From Sphingomonas rubra (GTDB lineage Bacteria > Pseudomonadota > Alphaproteobacteria > Sphingomonadales > Sphingomonadaceae): DNA of 64,000 nucleotides. The stretch is from assembly GCF_900115745.1 (NCBI RefSeq), contig NZ_FOXP01000009.1:118646-182645 (forward strand). Reading direction: 5' to 3'. Shown one piece after another: positions 51,145-60,386 of the stretch. Position 1 is the stretch's first letter. Every line of letters starts with the position of its first letter. Position numbers and translations under genes: made by a program. The notes beneath the pieces are model-generated. The model was not told where the DNA came from. It did not search any database and worked only from the letters and a program-made list of their open reading frames with translations.

Positions 51145-51779
51145 GACGGTGGATCGCGGTGCTGGTGCTCGCGCTGTCGCTTGGCGTCGTGGCAATGGTC
51201 GGGCCAGGAGTGGCCGACCGGCTGTTCCATCCCGGCCGCTACGCGACGAGTGGCCGCGCGCTGCTGCCGCCCGAGGCCTATGTGGCGGCGGCGCGGAGCG
51301 TGGCGCCGCGGGGCAACCGGGTGGCGCGGCTCGCGCTGCCGGCGGGGGACGAGCCGGTGATCGTGTCGACCGCCGCCGTCGAGGTCTATCTCGACCCGCC
51401 GACGGCGCGCGTGCTCGACGTGCGGGCGGGGGCGGGGGACGGCACGCAGGCGATCGTGGGAGCGCAGCCGCTCGCGGGCGTGATCGCGCGGGCGCGGCCG
51501 TACGGCGGCGCCGCGCCGCTGCGCGGGGTCGAGTGGCCGAGCCAGCGCCATCCCGATTGGACGGTGACGTTCGGCGATGCAGGCGCGGCGGTGAAGGTCG
51601 CCGACGACAGCGGCACCGGGGCTGCAGCGGCGGTTCGGCAGAGCGGAGTGGTGGTGCCATCGGCGGCGCCGCTGAGCGTCGGCGTGCGGGCTGCGACGCT
51701 GCTCGGCGCGATATTCGTGGCTGCCGCCGCGTTGTGGTGGATCATCCGTCGTTCGCGCGAGGTGAAGTCGCGACGCTGA
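51141..51779 (+). CDS. Membrane protein with PepSY-like domain
   Basis: A 212-residue protein. An N-terminal helix (IAVLVLALSLGVVAMVGPG) and a C-terminal one (LLGAIFVAAAALWWII) bracket a periplasmic part. This contains PEAYVAAARSVAPRGNRVAR and VEVYLDPPTARVLDV, similar to the PepSY pattern of PepSY-TM proteins. It starts at GTG with a four-base overlap with the RHH gene. The role is unknown; the assignment to PepSY is tentative. Confidence 0.65.
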   Translation: MRRWIAVLVLALSLGVVAMVGPGVADRLFHPGRYATSGRALLPPEAYVAAARSVAPRGNRVARLALPAGDEPVIVSTAAVEVYLDPPTARVLDVRAGAGDGTQAIVGAQPLAGVIARARPYGGAAPLRGVEWPSQRHPDWTVTFGDAGAAVKVADDSGTGAAAAVRQSGVVVPSAAPLSVGVRAATLLGAIFVAAAALWWIIRRSREVKSRR

Positions 51780-51792
51780 GAGTGACCCGATC

Positions 51793-51873
51793 GTCATGCT
51801 GGGCTCGTCCCGGCATCCAGAGTTGCAACGATGCGCCGCTTGGCTCTGGATGCCGGGACAAGCCCGGCATGAC
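51793..51873. repeat. Family B palindromic repeat, copy 5
   Basis: GTCATGCTGGGCTCGTCCC ... GGGACAAGCCCGGCATGAC, with CATCCAGAG / CTCTGGATG inside, gives near-perfect arms of about 27 bases. It fills the gap between the convergent cobT-side genes and the glutamate dehydrogenase gene. Confidence 0.8.
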
Positions 51874-51882
51874 GGGGGAGGA

Positions 51883-54800
51883 CTACCGCCCGAGCAGCAC
51901 CCTCGCCTGGCCCGACAGTTGCGCGAGCATCGGCGCGCTCGGTGCCTGCGCGTGGCGGGCGCGGTCGACCGAGGCCCTGAACTGGCTGACGCGAGCGTCG
52001 TTGTCGGCGAGCCAGGAATCCACCGCTCCCTGCGGATCGCTGCCGGCGCGGCGGGTCAGGAATTCGAGCCGCAGCTGCTCGAAATCGCGGACCAGTCCGG
52101 CGACGAGCAGCCGTTCCCACGGGTCGGCGGGGGCGAGCCGCGCGGCGCCCGCCTGCGCCCAGTCGAGACCGAGTGCGGCACCGAGCCGGGTGTAGGCGCG
52201 GGTCAGCACCGTCTCGTCGAGGCCGAGTTCCACGCCGAGCGAGGCGAGACCGACGGCGCCGTCGAGTTCGAACAGGCGCACGACGCGCGCCGCCAGGTCG
52301 TCGGGCGCGCCGACGAGGCGGAGCTGATCGGCGATGCGCGCGCTCTGCGTGCGCGCCTCCTCCAGCAGCAGCGTGTCGGTCTGGCGATCGAGCTTGGCGA
52401 TGCCGGGGCCCAGCCGCTCGACGATCGTGCCGGGCGGCGTGCCCGGCGGCGCGACGCGGACGAGGTCGGCGAGGTGGTTGCGCACCGCCCGCGCGACTTC
52501 CTGGAACAGCGCCAGCCGTGCCGGCTCGGGCATGGCGGGCGTCTCGATCGCGGTCCACAGCGCGGGCAGGTCGAACAGCCGTTCCGCCGCGACGAACATC
52601 GCGGCGATGTCGGCCATGCCGACGCCCTCCTCCTCGGCGAGTTCGACGGGCGCGAGGATGCCGAGCCGGTTGACGAGGCGGTTGGCGAGCTTGGTGGCGA
52701 CGATCTCGCCCCGCAGGCGATGCTCGTCGATCGCGGTCGGGAACGCCTGCTGCATGGCGGGCGGGAAGGCGGCGTGCAGATCGGGCAGCAGCGCCGGGTC
52801 GAGACCCAGGTCGGTGTTCTCGATCGCGTCCTGTGCGGCGAGCTTGGCGGTGGCGAGCAGCACGGCGAGTTCGGGCCGGGTGAGACCGATCCCCTCCTGG
52901 CCGCGGCGTAGCAGATCGTCGTTGCCGGCCAGCCCCTCGACGCGCCGGTCGAGGCGCCCGGCCGCCTCGAAAATCTCGATCGCGCGGACGTAGCTGGGCA
53001 TGGCGGCGGCGCCGCCCGCCTCGGCGATCGATAGCGCCAGCGTCTGGAGGCGATTGTCTTCCAGCACGAGGTGCGCGACGTCATCGGTCATCGAGGCGAG
53101 AAGGACGTTGCGGTCCGCCTCCGCCAAGCGGCCCTCGTTCATCTCGCGATTGAGCGCGATCTTGATGTTGACCTCGTTGTCCGAACAATCGACGCCCGCC
53201 GAATTGTCGATGAAGTCGGTGTTGATGCGCCCGCCCGCTTCCGAGAAGGCGATGCGCGCGGCCTGGGTGACGCCCAGATTCGCACCCTCGCCGATCGCGA
53301 CGACGCGGAGCTGCTCGGCATCGACGCGCAGGCGGTCGTTGGCGGGATCGCCGACGGCGGCGTTGTTCTCCGCCGCGGCCTTCACGTAGGTGCCGATGCC
53401 GCCGAACCAGAGCAGGTCGGCGGGCGCCTTGAGGATGGCGGAGATCAGCGCGGCGGGCTCCAGGCTGGTCGCCGATATGCCCAGCGCGGCCTGCACCTGC
53501 GGCGTCAGCGCGATCGACTTGGCGGCGCGGCTGTGGATACCGCCGCCCGCCGACAGGGGCGCCGAATAATCCGCCCAGGACGACCGCGGCAGCGCGAACA
53601 GGCGCGCGCGCTCGGCATAGGAGACGGCCGGATCGGGATCGGGGTCGAGGAAGATGTGGCGGTGGTCGAATGCGGCGACCAGCTTGATCTCCTCCGACAG
53701 CAACATGCCGTTGCCGAACACGTCGCCCGACATGTCGCCGCAGCCGACGACGGTGATTGCTTCCGTCTGCACGTCGGTGCCCCGCTCGGCGAAGTGGCGC
53801 TGGACGGAGACCCAGGCGCCCTTGGCGGTGATGCCCATCGCCTTGTGGTCGTAACCGACCGAGCCGCCGCTGGCGAAAGCGTCGCCCAGCCAGAAGCCGC
53901 GATCGAGCGCGATGGCGTTGGCCACGTCGGAGAAGGTCGCTGTGCCCTTGTCGGCGGCGACGACGAAATAGGGGTCCTCGCCGTCGAGGATGCGGACGCC
54001 GTCCGGGTGGACGACCGCGCCGTCGACGATGTTGTCGGTGATCGACAGCAGCGTACGGATGAAGATGCGGTAGCTCTCGGTGCCTTCGGCCAGCCACGCG
54101 TCGCGGTCGATTGCGGGGGAGGGGAGCTGCTTGGGATAGAAGCCGCCCTTGGCGCCGGTCGGAACGATCACCGCGTTCTTGACGCGCTGCGCCTTCATCA
54201 GCCCCAGGATCTCCGTGCGGAAATCGTCGCGCCGGTCGGACCAGCGGAGACCTCCGCGCGCGACAGGGCCGGCACGCAGGTGGATGCCCTCGACCCGAGG
54301 GCTATAAACCCAGATCTCGCGCCACGGCACCGGCGCGGGCAGGCCGGGGACGAGCGAACTGTCGAGCTTGAACGCCAGCGCCTCCGCCGCGGCGGGCGCA
54401 TAGGCGTTGGTCCGCAGGCAGGCGGCGATCAGGCCGGCGAAGCTGCGCAGGATGCGGTCGTCGTCGATCGCCGAGACGGCGTCGAGCCCGGCGGTGATCG
54501 CGGCATCGGCCTGCTCGACCGATGCCGTGGAGGCGGGATCGTGCGCGGCGGCGAAGCGGGCGACCAGCGCGCGCGCCATCTCCGGCGCGCGGCGCAGCGC
54601 GTCGACCACGGTGGTCAAACCGTAGGGGAGGCCCGCCTGGCGGAGGTAGCGGAACCAGGCGCGCAGCAGCACCACGTCGCGCGGGGCCAGGCCGACCTCG
54701 ACCAGCAGGCGGTTGAACGAGTCGTTCTCCGCCGCGCCCTCCAGCACCGCGGCGATGGCGCCCTCCAGCACGGCCGCGTCGGCGTCGGCGCCCATGCCGT

Positions 54801-56514
54801 CAGGCGCGGCGCCTTCCACCACGAAGTCGTGGACGAACGCGTCGCCCGCGCCCATGCCGCCGTCACGCAGGCGCGTCGGCAGCTCGCCGATCACCCGAAA
54901 GCCGAAATTCTCCAGCACCGGTACCGCGTCCGACAAGGCGAGCGCGCCCGCCAGCTTGTAGATCTTGAGCTGGCGATCGGCACCGGGCTCGGCCGGTATC
55001 AGGCGCACGCCGCGCGCCTCGGGCGTCTCCAGCGCGGCGAGGCGCAGCACGTCGGCGGCGGCCTCGGCCGGCGAGGAGACGTTGCGATAATTCTGCGGGA
55101 AGGCGCCGGCCCAGCGCAGCGCCAGCCGCGTGGCGCGAGCGGGCGGCACCAGGTCGGTAAGCGCGCCCTCGACCTCCGGCTCCCAGCCGCGCACCATGCG
55201 CTCGATCCGCTGGCCGAGCGCGGCGGCGTCGAGCGTGCGGGCGTCGCCCTCGGTCAGGTCAAGCATGTAGCGGATCAGCGCGACCTGCCCGTCCTCCAGC
55301 GCGATCGACCAGTTGAGGAGTTGCGCGTCGGCGGCCTCCTCCAGCATCGCGCCGATCGCGACGCGGCGGCTGGTGGTCACGTCGTCGCGGGGCAGCCAGA
55401 CGAAGGCGAAGAGGTGGCGGCCGAGCGCGGAGCGGACCAGCACCAGCGCGGGGCGCGGCCGGTCGGCCAGCGACATGGCGGTGAGCGCGAGCTCCTCCAG
55501 CTGCGCCTCGCCGAAGCCGACGACCAGATCGTGGGGCAGGGCGGTGAAGGCGTGGGTCAGCGCCTTGCCGGCATGGCCGCGCGGATCGAAGCCGAACTTC
55601 TGCTCCAGCGCGGCGAGACGGGTGCGCAGCAGCGGCACCTCGCGTGGGCCGGCGGCGAGCGCGGCGCTGGTCCACAGCCCGGCGTGGATCGACAGCCCGG
55701 CGACCTGGCCCGCCTCCATCACCGGCATCACCACCAGGTCGAGCGGCACGGCGCGGTGCACGGCGGCGACCAAGTTGGACTTGAGCAGCAGCGGCGCGGC
55801 GTTGCCGGCCGCGAACCAGTCGAGCGCCAGCTGTTTCGAGCGATCGGCCAGGATGGCGCGCGGCTGCGGGTTGCGGGCGATGCCGAGCGCCTCGCGCGTG
55901 CCCGCCCCGTTGATCCCCGCCCCCTTGATCCACGTCTCGTGGCCGAGCAGCGTCATCTTGCCGTCGAGTAGCCAGCGGAGCAGCGCCGCGCCCTCGCCGG
56001 ACCACAGCGCGTCGGCGTCGCGGCCCAGCGCGCGCTTCAGCGCCTCCCAGTCGGCGACGGCGGCCCGCACGTCGGCCAGCGCGGCAGCGAGCATCGCGAT
56101 CAGCTCGCGCCGATCGCGCGCATCGGCGCGCTCCATTTCCAGGTAGATCATCGATTCGCGGGAGGGGCCCTCACCGATCGCGAGCAGCGCGCCCGCGGCG
56201 TCGCGGCTGACGGGCACGACGGGGTGGATGATCCGGTCGATCGCGATGTCCTGCCCGGTGATCGCCGCGGCGACCGAATCGACCAGGAACGGCATGTCGT
56301 CGTTGACGATCGCCACGCGCATCCGGCGGCGAACGTCGTCGGACGCGATCGGCTCCAGCGCGATGGCGGGCTCGCCCTGCCGGCGGGCGGCGGCCGCGGT
56401 GGCGACGAATCGGGCGGCGGCCTCCACCTCGGCGGGGCCGAAGTCGCGCAGTTCGCCCGGCAGCGCGCCCACGGTCAGGCGCTGAGCCAGCGCGGCGATA
56501 TTATCCTTCTCCAT
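51883..56514 (-). CDS. NAD-dependent glutamate dehydrogenase (large, 180-kDa type)
   Basis: A 1543-residue enzyme of the large bacterial NAD-GDH family that deaminates glutamate to 2-oxoglutarate. A long N-terminal regulatory part (ACT-like segments; MPFLVDSVAAAI, GRHLFAFVWLPRDD) precedes the catalytic core with PVARGGLRWSDRRDDFRTEI, VPTGAKGGFYPKQ, TVVGCGDMSGDVFGNGMLLS and FFGG-type LWFGGIGTYVK. The C-terminal helical tail is also typical. The ATG at 56514 starts MEKDNIAALA; a GTG four codons earlier is possible. No frameshift is seen despite its length. Confidence 0.94.
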   Translation of the reverse strand: MEKDNIAALAQRLTVGALPGELRDFGPAEVEAAARFVATAAAARRQGEPAIALEPIASDDVRRRMRVAIVNDDMPFLVDSVAAAITGQDIAIDRIIHPVVPVSRDAAGALLAIGEGPSRESMIYLEMERADARDRRELIAMLAAALADVRAAVADWEALKRALGRDADALWSGEGAALLRWLLDGKMTLLGHETWIKGAGINGAGTREALGIARNPQPRAILADRSKQLALDWFAAGNAAPLLLKSNLVAAVHRAVPLDLVVMPVMEAGQVAGLSIHAGLWTSAALAAGPREVPLLRTRLAALEQKFGFDPRGHAGKALTHAFTALPHDLVVGFGEAQLEELALTAMSLADRPRPALVLVRSALGRHLFAFVWLPRDDVTTSRRVAIGAMLEEAADAQLLNWSIALEDGQVALIRYMLDLTEGDARTLDAAALGQRIERMVRGWEPEVEGALTDLVPPARATRLALRWAGAFPQNYRNVSSPAEAAADVLRLAALETPEARGVRLIPAEPGADRQLKIYKLAGALALSDAVPVLENFGFRVIGELPTRLRDGGMGAGDAFVHDFVVEGAAPDGMGADADAAVLEGAIAAVLEGAAENDSFNRLLVEVGLAPRDVVLLRAWFRYLRQAGLPYGLTTVVDALRRAPEMARALVARFAAAHDPASTASVEQADAAITAGLDAVSAIDDDRILRSFAGLIAACLRTNAYAPAAAEALAFKLDSSLVPGLPAPVPWREIWVYSPRVEGIHLRAGPVARGGLRWSDRRDDFRTEILGLMKAQRVKNAVIVPTGAKGGFYPKQLPSPAIDRDAWLAEGTESYRIFIRTLLSITDNIVDGAVVHPDGVRILDGEDPYFVVAADKGTATFSDVANAIALDRGFWLGDAFASGGSVGYDHKAMGITAKGAWVSVQRHFAERGTDVQTEAITVVGCGDMSGDVFGNGMLLSEEIKLVAAFDHRHIFLDPDPDPAVSYAERARLFALPRSSWADYSAPLSAGGGIHSRAAKSIALTPQVQAALGISATSLEPAALISAILKAPADLLWFGGIGTYVKAAAENNAAVGDPANDRLRVDAEQLRVVAIGEGANLGVTQAARIAFSEAGGRINTDFIDNSAGVDCSDNEVNIKIALNREMNEGRLAEADRNVLLASMTDDVAHLVLEDNRLQTLALSIAEAGGAAAMPSYVRAIEIFEAAGRLDRRVEGLAGNDDLLRRGQEGIGLTRPELAVLLATAKLAAQDAIENTDLGLDPALLPDLHAAFPPAMQQAFPTAIDEHRLRGEIVATKLANRLVNRLGILAPVELAEEEGVGMADIAAMFVAAERLFDLPALWTAIETPAMPEPARLALFQEVARAVRNHLADLVRVAPPGTPPGTIVERLGPGIAKLDRQTDTLLLEEARTQSARIADQLRLVGAPDDLAARVVRLFELDGAVGLASLGVELGLDETVLTRAYTRLGAALGLDWAQAGAARLAPADPWERLLVAGLVRDFEQLRLEFLTRRAGSDPQGAVDSWLADNDARVSQFRASVDRARHAQAPSAPMLAQLSGQARVLLGR

Positions 56515-56547
56515 GGCCGGGGGCACTACGCCCGGCGGCCCGCCATC

Positions 56548-57819
56548 TCAACCCCGGTGAAGGGTAGCCTTGGGGCGCTTGCCGGTACGGAGTGCGCGGC
56601 TGGCGAGCGCTTCGTCGGCGCGCACCTCGACGATGTCGAGCACGCCGTCGTCGCCCATCCGCGCGACCAGGACGACGCCCGTGCCCGCGGCGGCGTCGAT
56701 CTGCAGCGACAGCCGCGCGATCGCGGGACGATCGGCGAGGGTGGCGTGTCGCTCGGCGGCGGGCGCCGGCTTCCTGGCCGCGCGCTCGGCGGCGACCACC
56801 GCCTTGATGCCGCCGGCGAACCCGTCGAGAAAGGTCGGCAGCCGACCCGCCGCGATCCCGTGCCGACGCGCATGGCCGAGCACGGAGGCGAACTCGGTCA
56901 GCCGCGTCTTGTCGTAATCGGCGCCGAAGACGAGCTTGACGACCGGCGTCAGCGGCGCACGCGCCTGCACGGCGATGCCCGCTTCGGCCAGCAGCGCGGT
57001 GTAGGCGGCGTCGTCCGCCACCGCCGCCAGGCCGAAATCGTGCGCGCGGCCGAGGGCGCGGTAGAGCGCCGCACGGCTGCGCGTGTCGGCGGCGCGCACC
57101 GCCGCGGCGGTCTCGCGCGCCAGCAGCAGCGTGTCCGCCAGGCTGCCCGGCGGGGCCAGCGGTTGTTCGCCCTCCGCGCCGTTCTCGGCGCCCGGACCGT
57201 CCGCCCAGGCGGGCACATCGGCGCGCGCCTGCACGCGCAGGGCGGCGTCGAGTTCCGAATCGATGCGCGCCTGGACGGCCGCGTCGGCGACCTCCTTCCA
57301 GTTGATGACGCCGTAGACGAAATCGATCTCGCCGCCCGCCACGCTGGTGAACGGCATCAGGATGCCGCGGTACAGTGTGGTGCGGCCGCGCGACGAGACG
57401 AATTCCGCCTCGAAGCCGATCGGCGCCTTGTTGGCGATGATCTGCAGGTAGTGATCGGTGAGGCGCGACAGCAGCGATCGGGGCGGCACCTCCGCGACGC
57501 GCGAGATGCCGGAGGCGAGGCCGCATTCGTCGGCCAGCGTGCGACCCAGGAAACGGATGCCGGGGTCGGTCACGTCGCCCGCGAAATCGAGCAGCACGCC
57601 GTGCGCGCCGAAATCGTCGATGCTCGCGGCGTCCAGATCCTCGATCAGCGGGCAGGGCCGCCCCTTCAGCAGCGACACCCAATGGTTGTAGGCGCGCACA
57701 TGCATGCGCCGCTCGTCGCCGCCCAGGTCGAACAACGGCTCGGCCGCTTCGGGCTCCGCCTCGGCGGGACGCACCCGCTCGAGCGCTTGCCCGTCATCCA
57801 GCCTGTCTTGCATGTCCAT
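56548..57819 (-). CDS. PAS_5-type domain protein, unknown function
   Basis: A 423-residue protein. Residues 40-175 match the PAS_5 (PF07310-like) pattern: NHWVSLLKGRPCPLIEDLDA, VLLDFAGDVTDPGIRFLG, FVSSRGRTTLYRGILMPF and IDFVYGVINWKE. The C-terminal half is helical and Ala/Arg-rich, without an enzymatic motif that I recognise. PAS_5 proteins are found mostly in alphaproteobacteria. It precedes the glutamate dehydrogenase gene by 33 bases on the same strand, so co-expression is likely. Confidence 0.78.
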   Translation of the reverse strand: MDMQDRLDDGQALERVRPAEAEPEAAEPLFDLGGDERRMHVRAYNHWVSLLKGRPCPLIEDLDAASIDDFGAHGVLLDFAGDVTDPGIRFLGRTLADECGLASGISRVAEVPPRSLLSRLTDHYLQIIANKAPIGFEAEFVSSRGRTTLYRGILMPFTSVAGGEIDFVYGVINWKEVADAAVQARIDSELDAALRVQARADVPAWADGPGAENGAEGEQPLAPPGSLADTLLLARETAAAVRAADTRSRAALYRALGRAHDFGLAAVADDAAYTALLAEAGIAVQARAPLTPVVKLVFGADYDKTRLTEFASVLGHARRHGIAAGRLPTFLDGFAGGIKAVVAAERAARKPAPAAERHATLADRPAIARLSLQIDAAAGTGVVLVARMGDDGVLDIVEVRADEALASRALRTGKRPKATLHRG

Positions 57820-57974
57820 CGGGTCCCGCCGTCGCCTGTGTGCGATCCATCTTGCCGCGGCCTTGGTAAACGAGGCGTAAAATCGCGGGTGCCCGGCGAA
57901 AAGATGCAGCGCTTGCCACGCCCGCCGCCCACTGGTAAGCGCCGCCCACCAGACCCGGCCACACGCCGGGCCAC

Positions 57975-58050
57975 GCCGCTTTAGCTCAGCTGGTAGAGCA
58001 TCGCATTCGTAATGCGGGGGTCACAGGTTCGAGTCCTGTAAGCGGCACCA
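57975..58050 (+). tRNA. tRNA-Thr (anticodon CGT)
   Basis: A 76-base tRNA. Acceptor GCCGCTT pairs with AAGCGGC, the D-arm has AGCTCAGCTGGTAGAGC, the anticodon arm is CGCAT-TCGTAAT-GCG with CGT, and the T-arm is ACAGG-TTCGAGT-CCTGT. The discriminator A and CCA are encoded (58048-58050). It reads ACG. A degenerate copy of its 3' end lies at 60387-60414. Confidence 0.95.
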
Positions 58051-58169
58051 CCTATCTAGAGCATCTCCAGAACAGAAGCGGCGCCGACTGCGGCGAAAGT
58101 GCTTCGGCGTGGGAAACCCACGTGGGTCCTACGTGGGATGCCTTCCGGAAGAGAACGGCGGCGGCGTAA
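58036..58169 (+). repeat. tRNA 3'-end and downstream direct repeat, copy 1
   Basis: The last bases of tRNA-Thr and about 120 bases after it (TCTCCAGA..CAG.AGCGG, GCGAAAGTGCTT, GGCGTGGG, ACGTGGGAT, CCTTCCGG, GGCGGCGTAA) recur in degenerate form at 60387-60513. A hairpin CGTGGG-AAA-CCCACG (58108-58122) lies within it. The 58051-58269 gap has no gene. Confidence 0.6.
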
Positions 58170-58269
58170 CCGCGCGTGTTGCCGCCGCAATATCTATGGC
58201 GCTTTAACACAAGGAGCGGCACTGACGCCCGGCTACCGCATCCTGAGCGATGCCAGCGCTTCTCGGCCT

Positions 58270-59382
58270 CTAGCTGGGTACCGCCGCATCCCCAATCATC
58301 GTGCGTGCGACGACAGGTAAGAGGCGCTCGACCGCATCTAAGTCACCTGTCCTGGCTGCGTCGTAGAGGGACCGTCCGTCTACACCAATCTTTCGAACAT
58401 ATATCCAACGAGGCCACTGACGTTCCGGAGCCGCCCACGCTAATGTACCACCAAGAGTTTCGACGCGCGTCTTGTCGGTCACGCCGGCCCAAGGAGTAAG
58501 GTCGCCGAACAATACGAAATGTATCACGGCGCCAGAGATGTCGACGCGCACGGTGGGGTTGCCGCCAACGATCTCCACGCTGCCCGCTACCCGACGTGCT
58601 GCATCGGTAGCGAGAGCCAGCGGCAGAGCGGCTGCAATTGATCTCGCAGCTGCCAGTGCCTCCTCTCCACCAGCCAAGATGATGCGTGCAGTCTCATTCG
58701 CTTCTTCCATGCTAGGCTCGCTTAAGATGACCTCGCGGCAGTAACCTGCAAGGTCGTTGAGGAAGCCGCGCACGCGCTCGGCTCGGCAGATCATCGCGCA
58801 ATCTTCCAGCCAGGTTACAACTGCATCATACCCACTGGCAGTGACTGTTGAAGGTAGCGGTGTGGCGGTGCTTTCCGACCAATGCTGATTTAGGGAGGCC
58901 GACGCATCAGGGTGGCCAACCAATGCATGAACGCGAACTTCTGTGCGGCAGTTCTGTTGATCGTCAAGGTAACGAAAAAGCTGATCAGTTTGCCAGCCAG
59001 CCCAGGGCTTGTTCTCTATGACTGCACACCGCGCACCATCCCGGCTTTCCATCAGCAGGTCGATCCGTCCTGTCCCATCAGAAGTGGTTACCTCAGTGGT
59101 TACACGGGCTCCGTGCCATCGCGCTGGATCGTCCCCAAGCAAATCATTGATGAAGCGGCTACGGAATAGTGGCCCTTGACCGTGTGTCTCTGATTCATCG
59201 AGGAGCCAGCGAAAAATCGCTGAGAGGTTGTTTTCGCCCGGCGTGAAAAGTGAGACGGCGTTAAAGCGGGGCGCAAACCTCTGTGCCACAGCAACTTCAG
59301 TTCGGCTCCGTTCTGCACCCGCCGCTGCTACTCTCGCGATAAGGCTTGGTACTGCGTGCATGCCACGCCGTAACAGGCACAC
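58270..59382 (-). CDS. PD-(D/E)XK nuclease family protein (PDDEXK_4-like)
   Basis: A 370-residue protein with the nuclease core RIDLLMESRDGARCAVIENK followed by PWAGWQTDQLFRYLDD; the D, E and K of the PD-(D/E)XK site are present. Upstream is FTPGENNLSAIFRWLLDES. This resembles the PDDEXK_4 group found in defence-like and mobile contexts. It is richer in A/T than the core genes nearby, which suggests transfer. The GTG at 59382 has AAGGAGG just upstream; an ATG at 59361 is a second option. No partner gene (helicase, methylase) is next to it. Confidence 0.77.
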   Translation of the reverse strand: MCLLRRGMHAVPSLIARVAAAGAERSRTEVAVAQRFAPRFNAVSLFTPGENNLSAIFRWLLDESETHGQGPLFRSRFINDLLGDDPARWHGARVTTEVTTSDGTGRIDLLMESRDGARCAVIENKPWAGWQTDQLFRYLDDQQNCRTEVRVHALVGHPDASASLNQHWSESTATPLPSTVTASGYDAVVTWLEDCAMICRAERVRGFLNDLAGYCREVILSEPSMEEANETARIILAGGEEALAAARSIAAALPLALATDAARRVAGSVEIVGGNPTVRVDISGAVIHFVLFGDLTPWAGVTDKTRVETLGGTLAWAAPERQWPRWIYVRKIGVDGRSLYDAARTGDLDAVERLLPVVARTMIGDAAVPS

Positions 59383-59612
59383 CCCCTCCTTGTAAGTCTC
59401 TTGTAAATGTCGACACGCTTTCGGAGCAGCGGTCAGCTAAATACGTGGTGACGCCTTTTCGGAACGCTGGCGCAAGCGATTCTGATGACGGGCGTGCCAA
59501 TGGCGCGTAAGCTACTCATATCGAGGCTTGAGGCTTCTCGTCTCTGGCTGTCGTCGACCCGTTCGAGTGCTACGGCTAGGACCGCTCCCGTACATAAGGC
59601 GCTGACAGATCA

Positions 59613-59957
59613 ATGGCCCACTCCAGCAACATCGTCCACTGCGACGGCCCGGACAGCCCGCACGCCTTCGACGTCATCCCGCTCAAGCCCCGCAACGGCA
59701 TGCTGGACGCCCGCTGCCCGGTCTGCCGCGGCTACGGCGAGTGGAACGTCGAGATCGACCTCGTCAGCTTCCGCAGCAAGCGCGCGATCTGCGGACGCTG
59801 TCTCGGCGCGGGCTGGGTGGAGACCGGCGACGACCCCGTCGGCTTCCCGGACACCGAGATGTCGCCCGAGGGCTACCCGCGATGGGTGACCAGCTACGTG
59901 CCGCGCAAGGACGTGGACGACCGGGACCTGTCGAGCGGCAACCTTTTAGCGCCATAA
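59613..59957 (+). CDS. Small protein with two CXXCXGXG-like zinc-ribbon motifs
   Basis: A 114-residue protein with CPVCRGYGEW and CGRCLGAGWV about 22 residues apart. These resemble the CXXCXGXG zinc-binding repeats of DnaJ and of some RNA/metal chaperones. No further domain is recognised. It is preceded by 230 bases without a gene after the divergent PDDEXK gene. Function unknown. Confidence 0.62.
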   Translation: MAHSSNIVHCDGPDSPHAFDVIPLKPRNGMLDARCPVCRGYGEWNVEIDLVSFRSKRAICGRCLGAGWVETGDDPVGFPDTEMSPEGYPRWVTSYVPRKDVDDRDLSSGNLLAP

Positions 59958-60030
59958 CCTCGATTTCGCTTGTTGTAGCGCAACTTAGGTGAGCAACGCA
60001 TGTTAACCTACGTGAGAGGTTGGTGCGGCG

Positions 60031-60375
60031 ATGTGTCACGTGTTGATAATCGAAGACGAGGCGCTCATCGCGATGATGATCGAGGACTCGTTGATCGAGG
60101 CGGGAGCGACCAGCGTCGACATCGTGGCGAGCGAGGCTGATGCAGTCGACGCGGCGCACCGCCACCGCCCTGACTTCATCACCTCGGACGTGCGTCTACC
60201 GCAGGGCACGGGGCCGGGGGCCGTCGCGGAGATCCTGCGGTGCTGCGGAGCCATCCCGGTGCTGTTTATCACGGCGAGCCCGGACGAGTGCGCGGGCTGT
60301 GCAGCTGACGCGATCATGCGCAAGCCGGCCAACCCTCGCGAGATCGGCCTGCGCTTTCGGGCGCTCCAGCATTGA
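60031..60375 (+). CDS. Single-domain response regulator (receiver only)
   Basis: A 114-residue CheY-like receiver. Acid pocket E8-D9, phospho-acceptor D53 in FITSDVRLPQG, T81 in FITASPDE and K98 in IMRKPAN are all present, so it can probably be phosphorylated. There is no output domain and no kinase nearby. A small inverted repeat (AACCT-N7-AGGTT at 60005-60021) precedes it. Such lone receivers act in phosphorelays or stress signalling in alphaproteobacteria. Confidence 0.84.
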   Translation: MCHVLIIEDEALIAMMIEDSLIEAGATSVDIVASEADAVDAAHRHRPDFITSDVRLPQGTGPGAVAEILRCCGAIPVLFITASPDECAGCAADAIMRKPANPREIGLRFRALQH

Positions 60376-60386
60376 TCTGTGAGCTC

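Noticed and set aside
49108..51660. An 850-codon minus-strand frame over cobT
   Set aside because: Antisense shadow created by GC bias and the acidic linker of CobT; repeats of Arg/Pro/His without structure.
53071..55971. A 966-codon + strand frame over the glutamate dehydrogenase gene
   Set aside because: Antisense shadow of a conserved 1543-residue enzyme. No ribosome-binding site or recognisable domain.
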